Below are positions 18,501 through 25,463 of a stretch of 33,418 bases of DNA, piece after piece. The notes beneath the pieces are model-generated. The model searched no databases, was not told where the DNA came from, and saw only the letters and a list, made by a program, of their open reading frames with translations. Made by a program: the position numbers and the translations under genes. The stretch lies in the NCBI GenBank assembly GCA_017478085.1, contig JAFVEE010000048.1:1-33418 (forward strand), written 5' to 3'. Numbering within the stretch: the stretch's first letter is position 1; every line of letters begins with the position of its first letter. Origin of the DNA: Prevotella sp. (GTDB taxonomy: Bacteria; Bacteroidota; Bacteroidia; Bacteroidales; Bacteroidaceae).

Positions 18501-19617
18501 GTGTGGATGCATAACGGCCCCTACAATTGTACCAAACTTACTGCGGTCACCATTCCTGCCTCAGTGGAATACATCTATCAACAGGCTTTTGCAAGGTGCG
18601 ATGCCTTGCAAAGTGTCAATGCACAGCCCACCACCCCGCCGTTCCTTTATGACAACTCGTTCACGAACTACGACATTCCGCTCAATGTGCCCGAGGGATG
18701 CAAGGAAGCATACGCTGCGGCACAGGGATGGAGCAACTTCACTACAATCAACGACGGAAACGTGTACTACCAGCTGGCCGTCACGACCGAGGGGCACGGC
18801 ACGGCTACCTACGGAGAAACGGAAGTAAGCAACGAGACCAAATACTTCGAGGTACGGGAAGGCAGCGATGTGACGCGGAGCTGACAACTACAGGCTCTCT
18901 GCGGCAATGGTGAATGGCACCGACGTGACGGACGGCATCATCGACAACGAGCTTACCATCGCCGACATCAGGGCCAACACGCAGGTGAGCCTTACCTTCG
19001 AGCGTGCCTCTACGGCCACGCTGATCACCATGGCCAACGAGATGCAGACCTACTGCCCCATAGAGGATGTGGACTTCAGCGGGATGAGCGGTCTGAAAGC
19101 CTACACCGCAACGGGCTACGACCACGGCGTGCTGACCGTGTCACGCGTGCTGAATGCGCCCGCCGGCACGGGACTGCTCATTGTGGGCGAGGCCGGAACG
19201 ACCTATCAGGTGCCCTACGCCCAGACCACGGGCTACTACATCAACCTGCTGCACGGGCTGATGGAAGACACCTGGCTGAACCCCACCGAGGACGACCAGA
19301 CCAACTACGTGCTTGGCAAGAAGAACGGAGTAACCACCTTCTACCGCTTGTCGGCCGCAGGCACGGTAGGTGCAGGGAAGGCCTACCTGCAGCTGCCCAC
19401 GAGCGTGGTTGGCAATAACGATGCCGGTGGAAGGCCGATGCGAATAGTGGCCGACGACGAGACAACGGGCATCAGCGAGACGCTCACCAGCGAGGGGACG
19501 CTGCCACCCAGCCGCTGCTACAACTTGAAAGGCATGAGAGTAGACAGGCCCGCAGGTGGCATCTACATCATTGATGGCCGCAAAGTATTTATAGGAAAGA
19601 AAGGAGGTACGAGATGA
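18501..19617 (+). pseudogene. BspA-like leucine-rich repeat protein remnant, truncated and frameshifted
   Basis: Two ORFs in different frames together make the C-terminal part of a surface BspA-like protein. The first (18501-18884) has a leucine-rich unit (CTKLTAVTIPASVEYIYQQAF) and the flanking NVPEGCKEAYAAAQGW typical of such proteins, then stops after EGSDVTRS. The second frame resumes at about 18877 with ADNYRLSAAMVNGTDVTDG and runs to 19617, ending in a sorting-tail-like sequence (CYNLKGMRVDRPAGGIYIIDGRKV). The break lies near 18872-18886 and is probably a small deletion. The N-terminus, signal peptide and most repeats are missing, and the first frame has only a GTG start with no clear promoter. 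Full-length BspA-like proteins are much longer, so this is a remnant, possibly created when the DUF4143 region arrived. Confidence 0.82.
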
Positions 19618-19802
19618 GAAGGAAATATCAGCGACCGACGCTGTCGGTACATTGCGTAATGACATCGGGCATGATTGCCAGCAGCCCGTCGTTCCCGTCG
19701 GAAGACATCAGGACGGAAGACGGATCTGTCCCCGTCTCCGACGACGTGATCGATCCAGGAGGAGCCCTGTCCCGCCGTTCCCGATGGGGCGATGAAATGT
19801 AA
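19614..19802 (+). CDS. small conserved-type protein downstream of the BspA remnant (62 aa)
   Basis: The ATG overlaps the stop of the preceding frame as ATGA, a sign of translational coupling. The protein begins MRRKYQRPTLSVHCVMTSGM, has an acidic middle (SEDIRTEDGSVPVSDDVIDPGG) and ends with basic then acidic residues (RRSRWGDEM). This pattern is common in short uncharacterised Prevotella ORFs that follow surface-protein genes; I know no function for them. With its partner gene broken, it may no longer be expressed. Confidence 0.6.
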   Translation: MRRKYQRPTLSVHCVMTSGMIASSPSFPSEDIRTEDGSVPVSDDVIDPGGALSRRSRWGDEM

Positions 19803-19816
19803 CGCCGCTTGCTCAG

Positions 19817-20029
19817 CGAATAGAACACGGCACCCGTGATGTAGCACACACCTTCGGCCCGCTACAGGTCGAGGCAGGCACCAGTGCCTATACCGTCCAG
19901 CACATGCCCAGCCACAAGAACGTCTCGACTACTCAGATCTATGCCGCAATGGCCGACGAGTCGAAGCGCGAGTCCGTGGACAAGATAACGCTGAAGTCTG
20001 CCAAGATTGCCCAGATGAAGGTTGGATAA
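19817..20029 (+). pseudogene. tyrosine recombinase (integrase) C-terminal remnant
   Basis: This stretch reads in one frame as the end of a tyrosine recombinase: HTFGPLQVEAGTSAYTV, then HMPSHKNVSTTQIYAAMADE, then KRESVDKI, with a stop at 20027-20029. The catalytic tyrosine (in QIYA) and the His of the usual MLGH motif are visible, but the Arg before HTF is replaced by Ala and MLGH has become MPSH. Everything N-terminal of about residue 60 from the end is gone and there is no start codon, so it cannot be active. A second trace of the same sequence (GCGCGAGTCTGTGGACA, 20137-20153) matches 16 of 17 bases of 19966-19982. It points to a former mobile element beside the restriction gene. The left boundary is approximate. 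Confidence 0.8.
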
Positions 20030-20039
20030 TTGAAAAAAG

Positions 20040-20093
20040 AACGATGAAGGTCGAAATCTTGATAAAAAAAACGAGATTTCGACCTTCATCGTT
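20040..20093. terminator. 20-bp perfect hairpin after the integrase remnant
   Basis: Left arm 20040-20059 pairs perfectly with 20074-20093 across a 14-nt A-rich loop, and the right arm runs into TTTT. It begins 10 bases after the integrase stop, so an intrinsic terminator is the simplest reading. An inverted repeat of a mobile element is the alternative. Confidence 0.6.
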
Positions 20094-20110
20094 TTACTAT
20101 ACCCATGCTT

Positions 20111-20135
20111 AAGGCTCCAACGAACGATGAAAACG
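20111..20135. repeat. left copy of imperfect 25-bp direct repeat
   Basis: This 25-mer (beginning AAGGCTCCAACGA and ending ATGAAAACG) matches 22933-22957 at 23 of 25 positions. The two copies bracket the restriction-modification gene and its terminator. They could be recombination sites or copies of a dispersed sequence. Confidence 0.7.
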
Positions 20136-20204
20136 AGCGCGAGTCTGTGGACATTTGAGCATCCCCGCCAAACGGGGAAGCGGCGTAAGCCAAAGGGGCA
20201 GAAA

Positions 20205-20231
20205 GAAAAAAGCCGTCCACAGAGGACGGCT
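20205..20231 (-). terminator. intrinsic terminator of the fused restriction-modification gene
   Basis: AGCCGTCC (20211-20218) and GGACGGCT (20224-20231) form an 8-bp stem with a 5-nt loop. On the minus strand it is followed by a T run (the A run at 20205-20210), and it lies 18 bases beyond the gene's stop. Confidence 0.85.
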
Positions 20232-20248
20232 ATTATTTAGATAGAGTT

Positions 20249-22750
20249 TTATATTTCAAATGGGAATTTATATTTATATGATGCAGGCAAATCATCAATC
20301 TGCTCATTCAATAATTTAATTGCTTTCTTGAAATCTTTTATTTTCCTAATCATGGCAACAACCTTCAAGAAGTCTTCTTTGCTATGTGGAATAGCAACTT
20401 TCAAATTCAAGAACTGCTCACTCTTGAATCTTGCACGACTTTCTTTGGTTGACCCCGTCGTCATACGGCTTATATATGCCGTAACTTGGGGACTGGAGAA
20501 ATAAAAGCATAGATAATCAAGTAATGATATTAGGTCGCCATGTACGACTTTCTTAACCTTGAATGTTGGAAATTCATTGGAAAGATAGTGGCCTTCAAAT
20601 TCTTTCGTTACATAAGCGAAAGAACCATTATGGGCAAACAGTCGGCTATATGCGAACCAATTCAGTTTAACTTTATTCAATCTGTCACGTTTCAATAGTC
20701 CCTCTGGATGCAGGAACAATCCATTCCCTTTTCCACTAATGCCCAATGTGAAGTATTCTGTTTCACCAGTTACAGTTTCTACGTTTTTCTCTTCTTCCAG
20801 TATTTCATCGGCATTGTAATAATCGTACCGAATGGCACTAAGGTCTAATTCGTGAGATTTGGAAATGTTGCGAATAATACTATTCAGGCCAGAGACATCT
20901 TTCTTCATTTTGTCTAATGTATCATTGAATTCAAGAGCGAAATCAATGTCAATTGCAACATGGGCTTCTGCATCTAATCTTTCTGTAGCAGAAGTAATAG
21001 TCACAATTTTGGTGTTCTTGAAGAACGGAGAGAATGACGCTGAATCCTTCTTATATTGTTGCCAATCCATTAAGATATCAGGCAGTTCGTTTCCTGGAAC
21101 TTGCAAGCCTGTTGGAGCATATCCTGAATTGCTGCATACTGCCATAAACACTGGATAGCCTGTAGAGAATTCCGATTCTTCTGCCTTTCTTCGTATGAAA
21201 ATTATAGAGGTCTTTGCCTTTGTGTTGTAGCCCTCAAATGTCTCTTTGTTCAAACCTACGACAGCCAAGACTTCTGCATTCTTGTGAATGTATTCTCTGA
21301 CATATTTGTTTCGGTCACCATTGAGAAGGCCATCTGGCAACACCATAGCAACAATGCCTGTTCCCTTTTTTACGAGTTTAAGACACCTTTCTATTGCAAG
21401 TATTTCTCTTGCTTGACTGTTTCTGTTTCTTCCTAAATCATAATTGTTTAGTATGTCTGCGTTAGTCTCAAAAGCACCGAATGGGGGATTGGTAAAACAG
21501 ACATTGAACATTTCTTCACCAATAACAGTTTTGAACTTGCCTTTATTGTCGCTGTCCTCAACCAGTACGTCAACAAAACCGTCATGATTGAACACACCAT
21601 TACGGCCATCGCCATGAATAATCATATTCATCTTACATGATTGTGAATTACGCTCCTTCCAGTCCGTTCCATAAAGCGATTCATTCGATAACCGCCGCTT
21701 CCACATTTCGCTTTCCTCTTCAGAGAAATCCCGCAAACGTATTTTTTCACTTACACGCTCAAAAGCATAAATTAAGAAGCCACCCGTCCCACAAAATGGG
21801 TCAACGATTTTGTCGCCTATCTTTGGAGAAATGGCATCTACGATGAATTCTACAATATTTCTTGGTGTAAAATACTCACCGAGACCTTCTGTAAACGTAT
21901 CACCAAGGAAGAATTCAAAGGCTTCACCCTTCACGTCAAAGTTGGTCAGCGTAAAATCATAGGACTCAAATATCTCAACAATGCTCCTTATTGTACGGTC
22001 TTGCAGATTGATTGAGCCAGAATTAGGAAACAGTTCCTTAAACTCTGGAGCACTATGTATGTCTGCGAACATCTTTTGGACAATGTTAACCCCCAAATTC
22101 TTTAGGGAAGAGTCAAAAATTTCTTTTGTAAATCTATTTGAGTCCTTGTGATATTGCTCCTCATACATCTTAGCAAAGATAATTTTCGACATTTCGTCAA
22201 ACGCCTGTATTGGGTCATATCCCTCATTGTTGCGTATGATGTTGTGACACTTGCGAAGCAATGACTTAAAGGTACTCACATCATCAATGGTAAATAGCGT
22301 TTTCTTCGCCTCGGCAGCTAAAGATTCACGAATGTTCTTGCCAAGAATTGTAGTGGTAAAGTCTTTCTCTATGTCCTTCTTTGAAGGAATGTCTTTGATA
22401 CGTGTTTTATCTATCGTCTGGAATACTTGCGTGTTTATACCGTTTGTCAAGACTGCAATAGGAGCAATCTTTGGCAATAGTCGGGCATAACTGATAACTT
22501 GATTCTTTCCGTTTGTCGTTAGAATCTCAGACGGCGATTTTGTGTCAATGACTATAATGGGAGTATCCTTTTTCTTACTCGTATAAACGATGATGTCAGC
22601 GAAGATGTTTTTTTTCTTGATACCCTCGTTGACCTCAATAGTCTTTTCAAATTCCATTTGATCGAGACTATAGCCCAACTTTTGGAGATAAGGAAGCACA
22701 ACCTTTACTTTTACATCCTCATCACTCTTGCAATCCAATTTGTATTCCAT
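20249..22750 (-). CDS. fused restriction-methylation-specificity protein, type IIG-like (833 aa)
   Basis: One polypeptide that seems to carry cleavage, methylation and DNA recognition. Residues 1-130 look like the nuclease domain at the N-terminus of type I HsdR proteins: D52 in FADIIVY and D69-x-K71 in VIDTK form a PD-(D/E)xK site. The middle is a gamma-class N6-adenine methyltransferase with GEYFTPR (291-297), DPFCGTGGF (317-325) and NPPFG (421-425). After about 620 comes an HsdS-like target-recognition region (TGETEYFTLGISGKGNG, SEQFLNLKVAIP) ending in a short helical tail. No separate hsdR or hsdS is next to it, which favours a self-contained type IIG-like enzyme. It is clearly AT-richer than the backbone and lies between 25-bp direct repeats beside an integrase remnant. 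The target site is unknown. Confidence 0.9.
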   Translation of the reverse strand: MEYKLDCKSDEDVKVKVVLPYLQKLGYSLDQMEFEKTIEVNEGIKKKNIFADIIVYTSKKKDTPIIVIDTKSPSEILTTNGKNQVISYARLLPKIAPIAVLTNGINTQVFQTIDKTRIKDIPSKKDIEKDFTTTILGKNIRESLAAEAKKTLFTIDDVSTFKSLLRKCHNIIRNNEGYDPIQAFDEMSKIIFAKMYEEQYHKDSNRFTKEIFDSSLKNLGVNIVQKMFADIHSAPEFKELFPNSGSINLQDRTIRSIVEIFESYDFTLTNFDVKGEAFEFFLGDTFTEGLGEYFTPRNIVEFIVDAISPKIGDKIVDPFCGTGGFLIYAFERVSEKIRLRDFSEEESEMWKRRLSNESLYGTDWKERNSQSCKMNMIIHGDGRNGVFNHDGFVDVLVEDSDNKGKFKTVIGEEMFNVCFTNPPFGAFETNADILNNYDLGRNRNSQAREILAIERCLKLVKKGTGIVAMVLPDGLLNGDRNKYVREYIHKNAEVLAVVGLNKETFEGYNTKAKTSIIFIRRKAEESEFSTGYPVFMAVCSNSGYAPTGLQVPGNELPDILMDWQQYKKDSASFSPFFKNTKIVTITSATERLDAEAHVAIDIDFALEFNDTLDKMKKDVSGLNSIIRNISKSHELDLSAIRYDYYNADEILEEEKNVETVTGETEYFTLGISGKGNGLFLHPEGLLKRDRLNKVKLNWFAYSRLFAHNGSFAYVTKEFEGHYLSNEFPTFKVKKVVHGDLISLLDYLCFYFSSPQVTAYISRMTTGSTKESRARFKSEQFLNLKVAIPHSKEDFLKVVAMIRKIKDFKKAIKLLNEQIDDLPASYKYKFPFEI

Positions 22751-22783
22751 AAATTTTATGCTGTTAGGTTTCTAATTTAATTG

Positions 22784-22791
22784 CAAAATTA
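22784..22791 (-). promoter_or_regulatory. Bacteroidetes -7 promoter element for the fused restriction-modification gene
   Basis: The minus strand reads TAATTTTG, matching TAnnTTTG, 33 bases before the ATG at 22750. The -33 element is weak. The leader is short, with no visible operator or control gene. Confidence 0.65.
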
Positions 22792-22932
22792 AACAAAAAT
22801 CTCTGCATTACCACCGCTTGATATGAAAAAGTGCTAAATATTATGTGATTTTAGCAGAAAAGTGTTCACGGTGGGTATGAATAGGATTATTTTTCGTAAT
22901 TTTGCGATTGAAAATCGCGGAACTGACACGGG

Positions 22933-22957
22933 AAGGCTCCAACGAAAAATGAAAACG
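22933..22957. repeat. right copy of imperfect 25-bp direct repeat
   Basis: Matches 20111-20135 at 23 of 25 positions in the same orientation. Together the copies bracket about 2.8 kb holding the restriction-modification gene, its promoter and terminator. Confidence 0.7.
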
Positions 22958-23034
22958 GCTGTTCCGATGTGGGGAGGTCGAATTTGAAAAGAAAACGGAG
23001 TAACAACGATTCAAATTAGGAAGGTTATGACTAA

Positions 23035-23080
23035 GATTGCTGCCCGAATATCTCAGAAATGGGATGTTCGGGCAGCAGTC
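23035..23080 (+). repeat. 18-bp hairpin in the gap before the esterase gene
   Basis: Arms 23035-23052 and 23063-23080 contain GCTGCCCGAA and TTCGGGCAGC. Both deviations from a perfect stem are wobble-compatible on the plus strand. It could be the end of a small RNA or a terminator with a weak tail. Confidence 0.7.
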
Positions 23081-23269
23081 GTTTATAGGCGTTTTTGTAA
23101 GTATGCTATTTGCATGTGCTAAGTATGATAGTAAGGTGTCGTAAACCATATACTTAGCGAGTGTAAGTGGCATAGTTGGATGAAGAAAGGAACAATCCAA
23201 TTTCTATCATAAATTTCTAAACTATCCTAAATCTAAGGTGCAAATTTACAAAATCTGCCGCAAAAGTCG

Positions 23270-23277
23270 TAACTTTG
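23270..23277 (+). promoter_or_regulatory. Bacteroidetes -7 promoter element for the lipoprotein esterase
   Basis: TAACTTTG fits TAnnTTTG. The leader to the ATG at 23411 is long, about 130 bases, and contains a 7-bp hairpin (GTCCCTT 23358-23364 with AAGGGAC 23368-23374), so control within the leader is possible. Confidence 0.7.
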
Positions 23278-23410
23278 CACAATTATTACCGCTCGAATTT
23301 ATTCGCTTTTATAAAAAAAGAACATTGTTTAAGATTATCAGGTCTTGGCAGTTTAGAGTCCCTTGGTAAGGGACGGCTATAACTATAATGCAGGGATATA
23401 AATTGACATT

Positions 23411-24352
23411 ATGAAGAAAGTATTTATTTTAATGGCAGTCGTAGCCTTGTGCTTCACTGCCTGCGCCCAGAAGAAGGGTGAACAGAAAGGTCTACGACAT
23501 GGTGGTGGTATGGAAGTTAATAAGGACAGCGACAGCACGTTTGTTGCCCTGAAAAACGAGACGCTTGCGAAGTTCAAGCAGTTCACTTTCGAGGATGCTG
23601 AGACGGGCAAGACGATGGCGTATAACCTGATGGTTCCTGCGGGTTATGATGGCACGAAGAGTTTCCCTCTGGTGCTGTTCATGGCCGATGCCAGTACCGT
23701 CGGTAAGGACGTGACGGCTCCGCTGACTCAGGGTTATGGTGCCTTGGAGTTCGCATCGGACAGAGACCAGGCGGCGCATCCATCATTCGTGCTTGTTCCG
23801 CAATATACGGAGTGGGTCGTGCAGGATGACTGGAGCACGACGGACGAGGTGGAGATGACCATCCGACTGCTGCAGGCGGTTTGCAAGGAATACAAGGTGG
23901 ACACAAATCGACTGTACACCACAGGCCAGTCGATGGGAGGCATGATGTCGTTCTACTTCAACATCACCCATTCCGACCTCTTCGCTGCCTCGCTATTCGT
24001 CAGCAGCCAGTGGGACACCACTAAGATGAAAGATTTCGGCAAGAAGCACTTTTTCTACATCGTGGCCGGTGGCGACCAAAAAGCATCGGGCGGCATGAGG
24101 GACTTGGCCGAAGTCCTGAAGGAACAGAACGCCCGAGTTGATTCTGCCTCATGGAGTGCCAAGCTTCCCCAGGCAGAACAAGAACGACTGGCAGAGGAAC
24201 TGATAGCCAAAGGCGGCAACATCAACTTCATCAAGTGGGAGGCAGGCAGCGTCCTTCCAGAGACGGGACGGGCTATGGAGCACATGGCCTCCTTCGACTA
24301 CGGCTATAAGATTGCCGCCGTCCGCGACTGGTTGTTTAAGCAGAGTAAGTAA
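23411..24352 (+). CDS. lipoprotein alpha/beta-hydrolase esterase (313 aa)
   Basis: Predicted lipoprotein of the esterase/prolyl-oligopeptidase-like group. The N-terminus MKKVFILMAVVALCFTAC is a lipoprotein signal with the lipid-bearing cysteine at C18. The nucleophile elbow GQSMGG (172-177) places the catalytic Ser at S174. D222 (in GGDQKAS) and H291 (in MEHMASF) are likely partners. A long charged linker (about 20-45) precedes the fold, consistent with an envelope-anchored enzyme. Similar proteins in gut Bacteroidetes are annotated as peptidases or carbohydrate esterases; the nearby ROK kinase, GH92 and sialate esterase genes favour a sugar ester, but the substrate cannot be read from the sequence. 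It has its own promoter, so it is probably a single-gene unit. Confidence 0.85.
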   Translation: MKKVFILMAVVALCFTACAQKKGEQKGLRHGGGMEVNKDSDSTFVALKNETLAKFKQFTFEDAETGKTMAYNLMVPAGYDGTKSFPLVLFMADASTVGKDVTAPLTQGYGALEFASDRDQAAHPSFVLVPQYTEWVVQDDWSTTDEVEMTIRLLQAVCKEYKVDTNRLYTTGQSMGGMMSFYFNITHSDLFAASLFVSSQWDTTKMKDFGKKHFFYIVAGGDQKASGGMRDLAEVLKEQNARVDSASWSAKLPQAEQERLAEELIAKGGNINFIKWEAGSVLPETGRAMEHMASFDYGYKIAAVRDWLFKQSK

Positions 24353-24448
24353 CGAGCAATTGTCGCAAATTCTGCAATAGATGTAGCACAGAGGAGAGAT
24401 TGCGATTAAATGAAATATTTCTATGTCTCTAAGATGAAAGAATTTGTC

Positions 24449-24456
24449 TAACTTTG
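24449..24456 (+). promoter_or_regulatory. Bacteroidetes -7 promoter element for the ROK gene
   Basis: TAACTTTG fits TAnnTTTG and lies 22 bases before the ATG at 24479, giving a very short leader. The gap from the esterase (24353-24478) holds no gene or clear terminator. Confidence 0.7.
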
Positions 24457-24478
24457 TAAGCAACTACATTTTAGACCT

Positions 24479-25459
24479 ATGAAAGAAGCTGAAATTAAGA
24501 ACAGGGTGATTGGCGTAGACATCAGTAACGCCACTACCACCTATGCCATTGTCGATGTACGTGGCAACATTATTGCCAGTGACTCGTTCACAACGAGTGA
24601 CTATCCTGACATTCACCAGTATGTGGGCAAGCTCTCTGAGGCCATCTTGATACTTGCCGAGGAAAATGGCGGTTACGACACTATCCGTTCGGTAGGCATC
24701 AGTTGTCCCAGTGCTACTTTTACCTCTGGGTGTATAGAGAATGCCGCTAATCTGCCGTGGAAAGGTGTTATACCTTTGGCCGCTATCATGCGCGACCGCT
24801 TAGGGCAGGCTGTGGCGGTGGGCAACGACTGCCATGCTTCTGCACTGGGCGAGAAAATGTTTGGCTCGGCTCATGGAATGAAGAATTTTCTGGTCATTAA
24901 CCTCGGTGTGGGGTTTGGCAGTTGTTTCTTTTCCAATGGACAGGAGCATCATGGTGCTCATGGGTATGCAGGAGAGATTGGTCATACATGCATTGTTGAC
25001 CACGGACGTCATTGCGGCTGTGGACTTGACGGCTGTCTGGAGGCTTATACCGCAGCGCGTGGCATCGTACTGACGGCTCAAGAATTGATGGCAGAGAGCA
25101 ATGCGCCATCGAAGATGCGACTGGAAGAAAAACTGAGTCCCAGCGTCATCACCCGTCTTTGCGATGAAGGCGACGAAATGGCCATCGAAGTATATCGTCG
25201 TACAGGCTATCTGTTAGGACGTGGCTTAGCCGCATACGCCTCTCTGATTGATCCTGAGATTATCATTATGACAGGAGGTATTTCGCAAGCAGGCCACTGG
25301 CTGCTGGAACCTACATTCGACTCGTTTGAGAGCCATGTTTTCCCCAATATGCGCGGCAAGGTGAAAATGATGATTTCCAAGCTGAACAACCGTGAGCGTG
25401 ATGTCCTCGGTGCCAGTGCCTTGGCATGGGAAGTGCCGGAGTATTCTCTATTCAAGTAA
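24479..25459 (+). CDS. ROK family sugar kinase (326 aa)
   Basis: Member of the ROK family, most likely a cytosolic hexose or amino-sugar kinase; there is no N-terminal DNA-binding domain, so it is not an NagC/XylR-type repressor. The zinc and substrate region is complete: EIGHTCIV (166-173) with H169, then C179, C181 and C186 in CGCGLDGC, followed by LEAYTA. The catalytic Asp is D117 in GNDCH. Two motifs are divergent: the phosphate loop reads DISNATT where DIGGTK is usual, and the second glycine motif is NLGVGFGSC. These changes could alter ATP or sugar choice, though such variants occur in Bacteroidetes. It converges with the GH92 gene, with only 4 bases between the stops. Confidence 0.9.
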   Translation: MKEAEIKNRVIGVDISNATTTYAIVDVRGNIIASDSFTTSDYPDIHQYVGKLSEAILILAEENGGYDTIRSVGISCPSATFTSGCIENAANLPWKGVIPLAAIMRDRLGQAVAVGNDCHASALGEKMFGSAHGMKNFLVINLGVGFGSCFFSNGQEHHGAHGYAGEIGHTCIVDHGRHCGCGLDGCLEAYTAARGIVLTAQELMAESNAPSKMRLEEKLSPSVITRLCDEGDEMAIEVYRRTGYLLGRGLAAYASLIDPEIIIMTGGISQAGHWLLEPTFDSFESHVFPNMRGKVKMMISKLNNRERDVLGASALAWEVPEYSLFK

Positions 25460-25463
25460 CGGA

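Larger units (their letters stand above)
22897..23080 (+). ncRNA. possible structured RNA behind a promoter-like site
   Basis: TAATTTTG (22897-22904) fits the Bacteroidetes -7 element. A small hairpin (GCGATT 22904-22909 with AATCGC 22913-22918) follows at once, then the right copy of the 25-bp repeat. The region ends in an 18-bp stem (23035-23052 with 23063-23080, 10-nt loop). The only two imperfect pairs of that stem would be U-G wobbles in a plus-strand RNA but A-C mismatches in a minus-strand RNA, which favours a plus-strand transcript. There is no strong T run right after the stem, only TTTTT about 10 bases on. No real ORF is seen in 22751-23410. The transcript itself is inferred. Confidence 0.35.

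Noticed and set aside
22841-23200. 119-aa minus-strand ORF as a gene
   Set aside because: Its sequence looks like random translation of the hairpin and repeat region, with no family resemblance, promoter or fixed start.
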